Below are positions 15,763 through 24,290 of a stretch of DNA of 64,000 nt, in pieces. Numbering within the stretch: position 1 is the first letter of the stretch; the number at the start of each line of letters is the position of its first letter. Location of the stretch: NCBI RefSeq assembly GCF_031157275.1, contig NZ_JAVIFW010000012.1, positions 124,001 through 188,000 of the forward strand, given 5' to 3'. A model generated the notes under the pieces. It did no database searches. It saw nothing but the letters and a program-made list of their open reading frames with translations, and was not told the DNA's origin. The stretch is from Streptomyces sp. LHD-70. GTDB taxonomy: Bacteria > Actinomycetota > Actinomycetes > Streptomycetales > Streptomycetaceae. A program made the position numbers and the translations under genes.

Positions 15763-17258
15763 CCACGACCCGCGACGACACCACCCGCGACGACTGGCTC
15801 CGCCGCGCCAAGACGCTCCCGCTCCCCGCCACGCACTTCATCGACGGCGCCGCACACGACGGCGGCGGCGCCTTCACCGTCGTCTCGCCGCGCGACGGCC
15901 AGGCCCTGGCCGAGGTGGCCGACGCCGGCACCGCCGAGGTCGACCTCGCCGTCGCCGCCGCCCGCCGCGCCTTCGACCACGGACCCTGGCCCCGCCTCGC
16001 GCCCGCCGAACGCGGCCGCGCCCTCACCCGCCTCGCCGGTCTGCTCGACGCCCACCGCGCCGAACTCGCCCTCACCGTCAGCCTGGAGATGGGCAAACCC
16101 ATCACCGACGCCCACGACATCGAACTGCGCGCCCTCGTCAACACCTTCCGCTGGTACGGGCAGTTGGCCGACAAACTCACCGACGCGTCCCCGCACACCG
16201 CGCCCGACGCCCTCGCCCTCGTCACCCGCGAACCCGCGGGCGTCGTCGGCGCCGTCGTCCCGTGGAACTTCCCGCTCACGCTCGCCGGCTGGAAGGTCGC
16301 CCCCGCTCTCGCGGCCGGCTGCACGGTCGTCCTCAAACCGTCCGAGAACTCGCCGCTGTCCGCCCTGCGCCTCGCCCGGATCGCCGCCGAGGCCGGACTG
16401 CCGCCCGGCGTCCTCAACGTCGTGGCCGGTGACGGTCCGACGGCCGGGCGGGCGCTCGGCCTGCACCCGGACGTCGACGTGCTCGCGTTCACCGGTTCCA
16501 CCGCCGTCGGCCGCCACTACCTGCGGTACGCGGCCGACTCCAACCTCAAGCGCGTCTGGCTCGAACTCGGCGGCAAGTCACCGAACATCGTCCTGCCCGA
16601 CGCCCCCGACCTGGACCGGGCCGCCGCCACCGCGGCCTGGGGCATCTTCTTCAACCAGGGCGAGATGTGCACCGCCCCCTCCCGGCTCCTCGTGCACTCC
16701 TCCGTCGCCGAACGCGTCACCGAGGCGGTCGTCGACCGGGCCCGCGCCCTGCGCGTCGGCGACCCCCTCGACCCGGACACCGAGATGGGCGCCCTGGTCG
16801 GCCGCGACCACCTCGACCGGGTCCTCGGGCACGTCCGGGCGGGCGTCGAGGCCGGGGCCCGGCTCCGTACCGGCGGCGACCGCACCCTCACCGGGACCGG
16901 GGGCACGTACCTCGAACCCACCGTCCTCGACCGCGTGACGCCCGACAGCCGCCTCGCCCGCGAGGAGATCTTCGGGCCCGTCCTGTCCGTCCTCACCTTC
17001 GACGACCTCGACGAGGCGGTCCGGCTCGCCAACGCCACCGAGTACGGCCTCGCCGCGGGCCTGTGGACCTCCGACCTGACCACCGCGCACCGGGTCTCGC
17101 GCGCCCTCAAGGCCGGCACGGTCTGGGTCAACTGCTACGAGGAGGGCGACCTGACCGTGCCCTTCGGCGGCGTGAAGCAGTCCGGCAACGGCCGCGACAA
17201 GTCCGTACACGCCTTGGAGAAGTACACCGAACTGAAAACCACCTGGATCCAGTTGTGA
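15759..17258 (+). CDS. NAD(P)-dependent aldehyde dehydrogenase (PuuC/betaine-aldehyde type)
   Basis: The 499-aa protein starts at GTG 15759, overlapping the preceding stop by four bases. The active-site Cys304 lies in GEMCTAPSR and the base Glu269 in LELGGKSP; PWNFPLTLAGWKVAPAL, LKPSENSPL and FTGSTAVG are the cofactor segments. It is of the class that oxidises amino- and gamma-glutamyl-aminoaldehydes. Its place between the permease and a PuuD-like hydrolase suggests that it oxidises the aldehyde on a gamma-glutamylated amine, but phenylacetaldehydes are equally possible. It is translationally coupled to both neighbours. Confidence 0.9.
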   Translation: MTTTRDDTTRDDWLRRAKTLPLPATHFIDGAAHDGGGAFTVVSPRDGQALAEVADAGTAEVDLAVAAARRAFDHGPWPRLAPAERGRALTRLAGLLDAHRAELALTVSLEMGKPITDAHDIELRALVNTFRWYGQLADKLTDASPHTAPDALALVTREPAGVVGAVVPWNFPLTLAGWKVAPALAAGCTVVLKPSENSPLSALRLARIAAEAGLPPGVLNVVAGDGPTAGRALGLHPDVDVLAFTGSTAVGRHYLRYAADSNLKRVWLELGGKSPNIVLPDAPDLDRAAATAAWGIFFNQGEMCTAPSRLLVHSSVAERVTEAVVDRARALRVGDPLDPDTEMGALVGRDHLDRVLGHVRAGVEAGARLRTGGDRTLTGTGGTYLEPTVLDRVTPDSRLAREEIFGPVLSVLTFDDLDEAVRLANATEYGLAAGLWTSDLTTAHRVSRALKAGTVWVNCYEEGDLTVPFGGVKQSGNGRDKSVHALEKYTELKTTWIQL

Positions 17259-18112
17259 CGAGGACGACGAGGACGACGAAGACGACGAAGGCGATGAGGG
17301 CGATGAGGGCGATGAACGCGATGAAGGCGACGAAGGCGGCGAAGACGACGGCCACCGCCACCAGCGCACGCCGCCCGCTCATCGCGATCCCCGCCCGGTT
17401 CTCCGCCACGACCTCCGCGCTGCGGTACGCGGCCGAGGTCAACGCCAGCGCCCTGATCGAGGCCGTCTGGCGGGCGGGCGGCGAACCCGCCACCGTCCAC
17501 CCGTACGCCCCCGACGGCACCTGCGACCCCGCCGAGGTCGCCGCCCGGCTGGCCCGCTTCGACGGCGTACTCCTGCCCGGCGGCGGCGATCTCGCCCCGC
17601 GGCGCTACGGGGCGGGCACGGCGCACGAGGCGGTCTACGACGTGGACGACGAACAGGACGCCTTCGACCTGGAGACCGCCCGCCAGGCGCTCGCGCTGCG
17701 GCTGCCGCTGCTCGCCGTCTGCCGGGGACTCCAGGTCGTCAACACGGCCCTCGGCGGCACGCTCCACCAGGACATGGGCGGCCCGGGCCGCGAACACCGC
17801 CACGTCACCCACCCGGTGTCCCTCACGCCGGGCTCCGCGGTGGCGGGCATCGTGGGCGGCGACAAGGCGGAGGCGTCCTGCTACCACCACCAGCACGTCG
17901 ACCGCCTCGCGGACGGCCTCACGGTCACCGCCCGCGCGATGGACGGCACGATCGAGGCGGTCGAATCGGCCGCCCCGGCGGGCTGGTTCGTGGCGGTCCA
18001 GTGGCACCCGGAGGACACCGCCTCCTCGGACCCGGCTCAGCAGGGGTTCTTCGACGCGCTGGTACGCGAGGCGGGCCCGCGCCCGAGCCCGCGAAGGGGC
18101 GCGAGGCTGTGA
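17255..18112 (+). CDS. Class I amidotransferase-like gamma-glutamyl hydrolase (PuuD-like)
   Basis: GTG 17255 overlaps the dehydrogenase stop (GTGA) and yields 285 aa. The first 30 residues are a low-complexity basic run (TTR, TTK, AMR units) encoded by a 9-bp tandem repeat. In-frame ATGs at 17294, 17303, 17312 and 17321 are alternative starts. The enzyme proper begins at RRPLIAIPARFS. It has the LLPGGGDLAPRRYG loop, nucleophile Cys156 in VCRGLQVVN, and the His251/Glu253 pair in QWHPEDT. The family (peptidase C26) cleaves gamma-glutamyl-GABA and related amides, returning glutamate. This is the last gene of the locus and the counterpart of the GS-like ligase. The amidotransferase partner AtdA2 of aniline degradation is an alternative comparison. 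Confidence 0.88.
   Translation: MTRTTRTTKTTKAMRAMRAMNAMKATKAAKTTATATSARRPLIAIPARFSATTSALRYAAEVNASALIEAVWRAGGEPATVHPYAPDGTCDPAEVAARLARFDGVLLPGGGDLAPRRYGAGTAHEAVYDVDDEQDAFDLETARQALALRLPLLAVCRGLQVVNTALGGTLHQDMGGPGREHRHVTHPVSLTPGSAVAGIVGGDKAEASCYHHQHVDRLADGLTVTARAMDGTIEAVESAAPAGWFVAVQWHPEDTASSDPAQQGFFDALVREAGPRPSPRRGARL
17257..17346 (+). repeat. 9-bp variable tandem repeat at the start of the PuuD-like gene
   Basis: Ten consecutive 9-bp units of the form GAYGARGRC lie directly on the stop/start junction. Several units contain a GAGGG-like motif followed by ATG, so they resemble repeated initiation sites. Confidence 0.85.
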
Positions 18113-18367
18113 CATTGGCGGCTCCGCCGCGTGGGCGCGACCAGCCACGACGGCGCGTCAGTAAAACGACAGCCTGAGGAGCGCAGCCCGGCAGCCGACG
18201 GCAGCCACGCGGCGCCAGCCGCATATCGGACACAGCCGGGAAGGGAGGGGGAGGGGATCAAATCCAGCCCGTCCGGGGGCGCCTCTCAGCGGTAGCCGGG
18301 GGAGTTTGAGGGCGAGCCCGCAGAGCGACGAGACGGCGCCCGAGTCAACGGCACCCTGACCCGGAAC
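18113..18367. repeat. Intergenic region built of dispersed Streptomyces-type repeats
   Basis: No gene is visible. At 18122-18160 there is a palindrome-rich segment (GGCGGCTCCGCCGCG). At about 18257-18350 a second element begins AAATCCAGCCCGTCCGG and ends with GAGGGCGAGCCCGCAGAGCG and ACGGCGCCCGAGTC. The latter recurs at 37842-37905 between other convergent genes. These may act as transcript ends. Confidence 0.6.
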
Positions 18368-18940
18368 CTACCCCTTCGCCCGCCGCCCGCTCCGCCGAGG
18401 CGCCGGCTCCGCCCCGCCCAACAGCTCCCGGCGCCGCTCCTCCCCGCGCTCCTCCACCTGCAGCACCACGCGCCGCAACCCGTCCGCGAGCCCCCGGCAC
18501 TCCTCGTCGCTCAACTGCGAGGTGACGAACGCCTCTTCCTCGTTGAACGCGGGGAAAACCTCGCGCATGAACGCCTCGCCCTCGTCGGTGAGACGCAGCA
18601 GCACCAGCCGCCCGTCGCTCGGGTGGTCGGCCCGCCGCAGCAGCCCGCGCGACTCAAGGGTGCGCGCGACCCCCGTCAGGGTGCCCTTGGAGATCCCCGC
18701 CTCCTCGGCGATGTGCCGGGTCTCGGACTCGCCCCAGACCCACACCACCCACAGGACGACGAACGCCGTCCACGTCAGATCGGAGCCGCGCAGCACGGAG
18801 TTCTCCAGGTGGTGCCGTACCGTGGCGGCGGCCCGGTAGATGTTCGCCACGGCCGCCATCTGCTCGCGGCGGATCGCGATACCGCCGAGCTTGGCCTGCG
18901 CGAGCTTCTCCGCTTCCGTGATCGATCGGTGGCCCGGCAA
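18368..18940 (-). CDS. MarR-family transcriptional regulator
   Basis: I place the start at TTG 18938-18940 because GAGGAG lies about eight bases upstream (190 aa); the frame remains open beyond it without support. The winged helix-turn-helix is evident: LTWTAFVVLWVVWVWG, HIAEEAGISKGTLTGVARTLE as recognition helix, GLLRRADHPSDGRLVLLRLT as the wing with its DxR motif, then a helical dimer end and a basic tail. The gene diverges from the PcaL-like fusion across a 370-bp gap, so it probably controls that gene in response to an aromatic ligand. In the gap (18941-19313) I see no gene, only a partial inverted repeat CGTCTGGCCGACG at about 18955. Confidence 0.85.
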   Translation of the reverse strand: MPGHRSITEAEKLAQAKLGGIAIRREQMAAVANIYRAAATVRHHLENSVLRGSDLTWTAFVVLWVVWVWGESETRHIAEEAGISKGTLTGVARTLESRGLLRRADHPSDGRLVLLRLTDEGEAFMREVFPAFNEEEAFVTSQLSDEECRGLADGLRRVVLQVEERGEERRRELLGGAEPAPRRSGRRAKG

Positions 18941-19313
18941 GCTTGCTCCTCGGTCGTCTGGCCGACGAAACCGGACGCACCGTGCGGCCGGGTCGTTCGA
19001 CACCGAAGTGTACGGGCGGGACCCGCGCATCACGCTGTCCGCACACGCGGCGATCAGGGCCGAGGCTCCGCCGCCGCCATCCTTCGACAGCAGGTGGAGG
19101 GTGTCCTTGGAGGTGACGAAGGTGCTCGTAGGATCTGGGGGAGCGCGCCACGCACGGCTCTGCCCGCCACGGTCACGCGCACAGGCCGGTGAGCGCGTGT
19201 CTGGGCTCTTGAGGCCTTCGGTCAGTACCGGGCCTGCTGTTGCGAGAGAATCACGAACCGACAGGTCCACCCCGGCGGTGTGACAGCTCGTGACAGATGA
19301 GAGGGTCGGACGG

Positions 19314-20594
19314 GTGAGCGAGACGCCGAAGAACAGCCTGCAATACCGCTTTGACGGGCCAGAAGACGCCCCAGTCCTGATCCTGGGTCCGTCGCTTGGT
19401 ACCACATGGCACATGTGGGACCGGCAGGTTCCGGAGCTGGCGCAGACCTGGCGCGTGTTCCGGTTCGACCTGCCCGGGCACGGCGGTGCGCCCGCGCGCG
19501 CAGCCGACAGCGTCCAGGAGCTGGCCGACCGGGTGCTCGCCACTCTCGACGAACTCGGCGTGCAGCGCTTCGGATACGCGGGCTGCGCCCTCGGCGGTGC
19601 CATCGGCGCCGACCTCGCGCTGCGGTACCCGCAGCGCGTCGCCTCGCTCGCACTGATCGCGGCCTCGCCCCGGTTCGGCACCGCGGACGAGTTCCGGCAG
19701 CGCGGCGTGATAGTGCGTACGAACGGTCTGGACCCGGTCGCACGGACCTCCCCGGAGCGCTGGTTCACGCCCGGCTTCGCCGCCAACCAGCCCGCGATCA
19801 CCGAGTGGGCCGTGCAGATGGTCCGCACCACCGACCCCGGCTGCTACATCTCCGCCTGCGAGGCGCTCGCCGCGTTCGACATACGGCCCGAACTCGGCCG
19901 TATCGGTGTGCCCACGCTCGTGCTCGTCGGCTCCGAGGACCAGGTCACCGGCCCCGCCGAGGCCAGGACACTCGTCGCCGGCATACCGGACGCCCGGCTC
20001 GCCGTCGTGCCCGGTGCCTCGCACCTGGCCCCGGTCGAGCAGCCCGCCGCCGTCACCGACCTGCTCGTACGCCACTTCTCCACTGCCTGGACCGAGCAGC
20101 ACTCGGCGATCTCCGCGACCCCGCCCAAGCCGGTCCTCGCGCCGCCGATGCCGACCTCGCCGGTGGCCGAGATCGCGCCCGCCGAGCAGGACGAGTCCGC
20201 TCCGGCCGGCCGGGCCGACACGTACGACAGCGGTCTGAAGGTCCGGCGCGAGGTGCTCGGCGACGCGCACGTGGACGCGGCGCTCGCCGCGGCCGACGAG
20301 TTCTCCGGCGACTTCCAGGACCTGATCACCCGGTACGCCTGGGGCGAGGTCTGGGCGCGGCCCGGGCTCGACCGGCGGATGCGCAGCTGCGTCACGCTGA
20401 CCGCGCTGATCGCGGGCGGCCACCACGAGGAGCTCGTCTTCCACGTCAGGGCCGCGCTGCGCAACGGCCTGACGCCCAGCGAGATCAAGGAAGTCTTCCT
20501 GCAGGCCGCCGTGTACTGCGGCGTGCCCGCGGCGAACACCGCGTTCAAGGTCGCGCAGTCCGTCATCCGCGAGGAGACCACGCCGGAGGACTGA
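19314..20594 (+). CDS. PcaL-like fusion: alpha/beta hydrolase (degenerate nucleophile) + carboxymuconolactone decarboxylase
   Basis: The protein has 426 aa from GTG 19314 (GAGAGG upstream; GTG 19290 is an alternative). Residues about 8-260 form a 3-oxoadipate enol-lactonase-type alpha/beta hydrolase (LGPSLGTTWHMW, GSEDQVTG, GASHLAPVEQP). About 261-305 is a Pro/Ala linker, and about 306-420 is a carboxymuconolactone decarboxylase domain (RMRSCVTLTALIAGGHHEEL, YCGVPAANTAFK). The fusion is that of actinobacterial PcaL in the protocatechuate pathway. The nucleophile elbow reads G-C-A-L-G, with Ala92 where Ser is required, while the acid and His remain. No other pca gene is nearby. It may be a pca paralogue with only decarboxylase activity or a different role. 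Confidence 0.85.
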   Translation: MSETPKNSLQYRFDGPEDAPVLILGPSLGTTWHMWDRQVPELAQTWRVFRFDLPGHGGAPARAADSVQELADRVLATLDELGVQRFGYAGCALGGAIGADLALRYPQRVASLALIAASPRFGTADEFRQRGVIVRTNGLDPVARTSPERWFTPGFAANQPAITEWAVQMVRTTDPGCYISACEALAAFDIRPELGRIGVPTLVLVGSEDQVTGPAEARTLVAGIPDARLAVVPGASHLAPVEQPAAVTDLLVRHFSTAWTEQHSAISATPPKPVLAPPMPTSPVAEIAPAEQDESAPAGRADTYDSGLKVRREVLGDAHVDAALAAADEFSGDFQDLITRYAWGEVWARPGLDRRMRSCVTLTALIAGGHHEELVFHVRAALRNGLTPSEIKEVFLQAAVYCGVPAANTAFKVAQSVIREETTPED

Positions 20595-20614
20595 ACCGGC
20601 GGCAGGATGGTGCC

Positions 20615-21265
20615 ATGGCACACATGAAGCTCACGAAGAAGTCGCACGCCTGCGTCCGCCTGGAGAAGGACGAACGCACCCTCGTCATCGACCCGGGCGG
20701 CTTCAGCGAGCAGGACGCGGCGCTCGGCGCCGACGCGATCCTGATCACCCACGAGCACCCGGACCACTTCAACGAGCAGCGGCTGCGCGCCGCGCTCGAC
20801 GCGAACCCGGCCGCCGAGATCTGGACGCTGCGCGCGGTCGCCGACCAGCTCGCGGCCGCGTTCCCGGGCCGCGTGCACACCGTCGGGCACGGCGACACCT
20901 TCACGGCCGCCGGGTTCGACGTCCAGGTCCACGGCGAGCTGCACGCGGTGATCCACCCGGACCTGCCGCGGATCACCAACGTCGGCTTCCTCGTCGACCC
21001 GGGCAGCACGGCCGTCTTCCACCCCGGCGACGCGCTGACCGTCCCCGAGCAGCCCGTCGAGACACTGCTCGTGCCGGTGATGGCGCCCTGGAACAAGATG
21101 TCCGAGGTCATCGAGTACGTCCGCGAGGTCAAGCCGCAGCGCGCCGTCGACATCCACGACGCGCTCCTCACCGACCTCGCCCGCCCGATCTACGACACCC
21201 TCATCGGCAACCTGGGCGGCGCCGAGCACAGCCGCTTCGCGTCGGGTGACGGTACGGAGATCTGA
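20615..21265 (+). CDS. Metallo-beta-lactamase-fold hydrolase (UlaG-like)
   Basis: This 216-aa cytoplasmic protein starts 21 bp after the PcaL-like gene, with GGCAGGA upstream of ATG; a second ATG three codons in is possible. It opens with MKLTKKSHACVRLEKDERT and LVIDPGGFS, then the metal motif THEHPDHF (HxHxDH), VHGELHAVIHPD, GFLVDPGSTAVFHPGD and a late VDIHDALL. The short form without extra domains resembles UlaG/YtnP-like proteins. The pairing with the fusion gene suggests co-transcription, but the substrate is unknown. Confidence 0.82.
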   Translation: MAHMKLTKKSHACVRLEKDERTLVIDPGGFSEQDAALGADAILITHEHPDHFNEQRLRAALDANPAAEIWTLRAVADQLAAAFPGRVHTVGHGDTFTAAGFDVQVHGELHAVIHPDLPRITNVGFLVDPGSTAVFHPGDALTVPEQPVETLLVPVMAPWNKMSEVIEYVREVKPQRAVDIHDALLTDLARPIYDTLIGNLGGAEHSRFASGDGTEI

Positions 21266-21330
21266 CCCGGATCGGGGCGCGGTACGGAGCCCCGAGCCCG
21301 TTGTCGTACCCGCCCGGTAGGTTGTGAGAC

Positions 21331-22110
21331 ATGCGCATCGCGACTTGGAACGTCAACTCGATCACTGCCCGTCTGCCCCGCCTCCTGGCCTGGCTGGAGA
21401 ACAGCGGCACGGACGTGCTGTGCATCCAGGAGACCAAGTGCGCCGCCGAGCAGTTCCCCGCGGACGAGCTGCGCGAACTGGGCTACGAAGCGGCGGTCCA
21501 CGCCACCGGCCGGTGGAACGGCGTGGCGGTGGTCTCCCGGGTCGGCCTCGAGGACGTGGTCAAGGGCCTGCCCGGCGATCCGGGGTACGAAGGGGCGGAG
21601 GAGCCCCGAGCCGTCTCCGCGACCTGCGGCGGCGTCCGCGTCTGGTCGGTCTACGTACCGAACGGCCGCGAGCCCGAGCACGCGCACTACGCCTACAAGC
21701 TCCAGTGGTTCGAGGCGCTGAAGGCCGCCGTCGCGGGGGACGCCGCGGGCTCCCGCCCCTTCGCGGTGATGGGCGACTACAACGTCGCGCCGACCGACGA
21801 AGACGTCTGGGACATCAGCCTCTTCGAGGGCGCCACGCACGTCACCCCGGCCGAGCGCGCCGCCCTGGCCGCCCTGCGCGAGGCGGGCCTGAACGACGTG
21901 GTGCCGCGCCCGCTGAAGTACGACGTCCCGTTCACGTACTGGGACTACCGCCAGCTCGGCTTCCCGAAGAACCGCGGCATGCGCATCGACCTCGTGTACG
22001 GCAACGACCCGTTCGCGAAGGCCGTTTCGGATGCGTACGTGGACCGCGAGGAGCGCAAGGGCAAGGGCGCGTCGGACCACGCGCCGGTGGTCGTGGACCT
22101 GGACGTGTAG
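21331..22110 (+). CDS. xthA: Exodeoxyribonuclease III
   Basis: The 259-aa protein carries the full exonuclease-endonuclease-phosphatase signature: RIATWNVNSI at the N-terminus, CIQETKC with the metal-binding Glu at about residue 34, the catalytic GDYNVAPTDEDVWD, GMRIDLVYGND, and the terminal SDHAPVVVDL with the active His. It removes nucleotides from 3' ends and incises abasic sites in base-excision repair. It stands alone with its own short leader, and a strong hairpin follows 15 bp after the stop. Confidence 0.95.
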   Translation: MRIATWNVNSITARLPRLLAWLENSGTDVLCIQETKCAAEQFPADELRELGYEAAVHATGRWNGVAVVSRVGLEDVVKGLPGDPGYEGAEEPRAVSATCGGVRVWSVYVPNGREPEHAHYAYKLQWFEALKAAVAGDAAGSRPFAVMGDYNVAPTDEDVWDISLFEGATHVTPAERAALAALREAGLNDVVPRPLKYDVPFTYWDYRQLGFPKNRGMRIDLVYGNDPFAKAVSDAYVDREERKGKGASDHAPVVVDLDV

Positions 22111-22125
22111 CGGCAGCCGAGCAGA

Positions 22126-22170
22126 GCGGGAGGGCCGGGCGGAACCGTGGTTCCCGCCCGGCCCTCCCGC
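22126..22170 (+). terminator. Strong hairpin terminator after xthA
   Basis: A 17-bp perfect GC stem (GCGGGAGGGCCGGGCGG and its complement) plus a few more pairs around a one-base bulge closes over CGTG. It lies between convergent genes and could serve both strands. Confidence 0.85.
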
Positions 22171-22190
22171 GTCCGGCCTCCGCAGAGCCT

Positions 22191-22260
22191 CAGCCCGCGA
22201 GCGCCCTCAGGATCCTCAGCCCGCGAGCGCCCTCAGGGCCCTCAGCCCGCGAGCGCCCTC
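22191..22260. repeat. 26-bp tandem repeat over the 3' end of the SGNH hydrolase gene
   Basis: Two full copies and one partial copy of a unit starting CAGCCCGCGAGCGCCCTCA lie in tandem. The rightmost copy holds the true last codons (RALAG-stop) of the leftward gene, so its C-terminal codons and stop are triplicated downstream. Confidence 0.85.
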
Positions 22261-24011
22261 AAGTCGATGGACTCCGCGAGCGCGTTGAGGCCCGCGTCGC
22301 CCGGATGCAGATGGTCACCGCTGTCGTACTCGGGCAGCATCCGCGCCGGGTGTCCGGGGTCGCGCAGGACCTTGTCGAAGTCGAGGACCGCGTCGTACGT
22401 ACCGCTGGAGCGGATCCAGGTGTTGACGGCCTCGCGATGGGCGTCGACGCCCGGGGCCGTGCACAGCCTCTCGCCCTCGCAGGGCGCTATCGTCGCGGCG
22501 ACCACGCGCAGGCCGCGCGCCCGCGCGCGTTCCGCGATCTCCTCGAGGCCGGCGATGACGTCCCCGGCGCTCGCGCCCCAGCGCACATCGTTGACGCCCT
22601 CGAAGACGACCATCGTGCGCGCCGAGGTCTGGGCGAGGACGTCCCGGTCGAGCCGGTTCAGGGCGCTGACGCCGCCGGTGTCGGTGGAGATCCCGTCGCC
22701 CGGATACCGGTCGGTGACCACACGGTTCGCTGAGATCCCATGGTTGATCACGCCATAGTGCGGAACCTCGTCCTGAGCGAGCAGCCGCCGCGCGAGCACA
22801 TTCGGCCAGCGCAGATTGGCGCCCTGGGTGGACTTCACGCCATCGGTGATCGAGTCGCCGAGCATCACGACGGACCCGGGCCCGCCGCCGACGTCGACGC
22901 CGGTGAGGAACGGCCAGGTGGTGATGGTCGAGGTGTACGCGCCGGGCGCGCTGTCGCCGCTGTGGTCACCGGCGGTGCTCAGGTACGAGCGCTGGATGGC
23001 CTGGCTGTGCACGGGCGCCGCCGAGACCGTGCCGGGGAGATGGAAGCTCACCAGCAGATTGCTGTCGGCGGGCACGTCGAAGTCGACGGGATCGCTGAAC
23101 ACCTGCGCCCCGGCCGGGATTTCGGTGCCGTCCGACCCCCGGAACGACAGCGGTACGGGCACCTGCCGAGGCTCGGCCCCGGAGCGCTGCACGGCCACCG
23201 TCGCACTGCCGATCCGTACCGGCGTACGCGCGAACGTGTTGTCGAGCCGGATGCGCACGCGCGGTCCGCCCGCGGAGGAGTGCACGACGAGCCGGAGGGT
23301 GCGGTCGACCCAGGGGCCGACGGCGGTGTAGCCCGCGGTGGACGCGGACCAGGTGCCGCTCCAGGCGGGCGTCGCAGGGCGTACGGAGAGGGCGAAGACA
23401 TGCAGGTCGGGGCCGTGGTCGTCGGGCAGGCGGACCTCGGTGACCTCGCGGCCCCGGTCCAGCGGGACCGTGACGACGTAGAGGCGGGCGGTCTCGGTGC
23501 GCTGGCCCTGCGGGGAGTTGATGTGCGGCAGCGCCACGGACTTGGTGGCGAGGGGGCCGGAGCGCCAGTCGGGGGCGGTGAGGCGGTAACTGCTGCGGGA
23601 GCCGTCGCGGTAGCGCACGGTGCCGGTGCCGCTCGCGTCGCCGCCGGTGCCCGCGACGAGGAAGGCGAGGGCGTCACCGCGGCCGCGTACCGCCACGGAC
23701 TGGCCGTCGGCCCTGACGTTGTCGGGCCGACCGGGCTCGGTGCGGGGTATCCGCAGGCGGGCCGAGTCCACGCCGACGGTGCGCCCCGGCGTCCAGCCGG
23801 CGGCGGCCAGGTCCTGGGCGGAGAGCGAGGCGCCCGAGCCGTCGAAGTCCGCGGCCTCGGGCTGCTCGTCGCTGCTCACCGCCCGGTTGTCGAAGAGCCG
23901 CTCCAGGGGGAGCGGCTTGTGTCTTGGTTCCGCCGCCGTGGCGTCGGCGACTGGTGCGACTCCGGCAAGGAGTCCAAGGACGACCGTGGTTCCCCAGAAA
24001 CGTCGGCGCAC
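22242..24011 (-). CDS. Secreted SGNH/GDSL-family hydrolase
   Basis: The start is GTG 24009-24011, preceded by GGAGGAG (589 aa). A signal peptide is evident (RRRFWGTTVVLGLLAG then ADATAAEP). A roughly 320-residue beta-rich N-terminal part has the look of carbohydrate- or surface-binding domains. The catalytic SGNH domain occupies about residues 370-589: block I VVMLGDSITDG, block II glycine in NHGISANR, block III EGVNDVRWG, and block V DHLHPGD. It is an exported esterase or lipase acting on ester or acetyl groups; the large N-terminal part suggests a polymer substrate. The gene's last codons lie in a 26-bp tandem repeat. Confidence 0.9.
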   Translation of the reverse strand: MRRRFWGTTVVLGLLAGVAPVADATAAEPRHKPLPLERLFDNRAVSSDEQPEAADFDGSGASLSAQDLAAAGWTPGRTVGVDSARLRIPRTEPGRPDNVRADGQSVAVRGRGDALAFLVAGTGGDASGTGTVRYRDGSRSSYRLTAPDWRSGPLATKSVALPHINSPQGQRTETARLYVVTVPLDRGREVTEVRLPDDHGPDLHVFALSVRPATPAWSGTWSASTAGYTAVGPWVDRTLRLVVHSSAGGPRVRIRLDNTFARTPVRIGSATVAVQRSGAEPRQVPVPLSFRGSDGTEIPAGAQVFSDPVDFDVPADSNLLVSFHLPGTVSAAPVHSQAIQRSYLSTAGDHSGDSAPGAYTSTITTWPFLTGVDVGGGPGSVVMLGDSITDGVKSTQGANLRWPNVLARRLLAQDEVPHYGVINHGISANRVVTDRYPGDGISTDTGGVSALNRLDRDVLAQTSARTMVVFEGVNDVRWGASAGDVIAGLEEIAERARARGLRVVAATIAPCEGERLCTAPGVDAHREAVNTWIRSSGTYDAVLDFDKVLRDPGHPARMLPEYDSGDHLHPGDAGLNALAESIDLRALAG

Positions 24012-24290
24012 GGGCTGGCTCCTCCTCCTCACCGGGCGGTGAGGGCCTAGTGACGACAGATGCGCCATGAAGCTAAGGAGAGGTGCAAGACCCGTCAATG
24101 ACCGGCGTCTGAACTCGCCCTGAATTCAAGGGAGATGAGCAGAGCCGCTCAAACCTCGTGGTCAGACCGGATGCGCGACCGGACGCGCGACCGGACGCGC
24201 GACCGTATGCGAGCCAGCTGCGATCAGGCTTCGACCAGGCTTCGGACAGGGATCGGCCCCGCACGGCCGAGTTGTCCGGACAGGTGTCGC

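Noticed and set aside
17257..17346. Coding microsatellite as assembly artefact
   Set aside because: Units vary in sequence and stay in frame, so a collapsed or expanded assembly is not needed to explain them, though copy number could still be wrong.
18941..19831. Upstream extension of the MarR frame
   Set aside because: The extension overlaps the PcaL-like gene on the other strand and is basic low-complexity sequence; the TTG behind GAGGAG is better.
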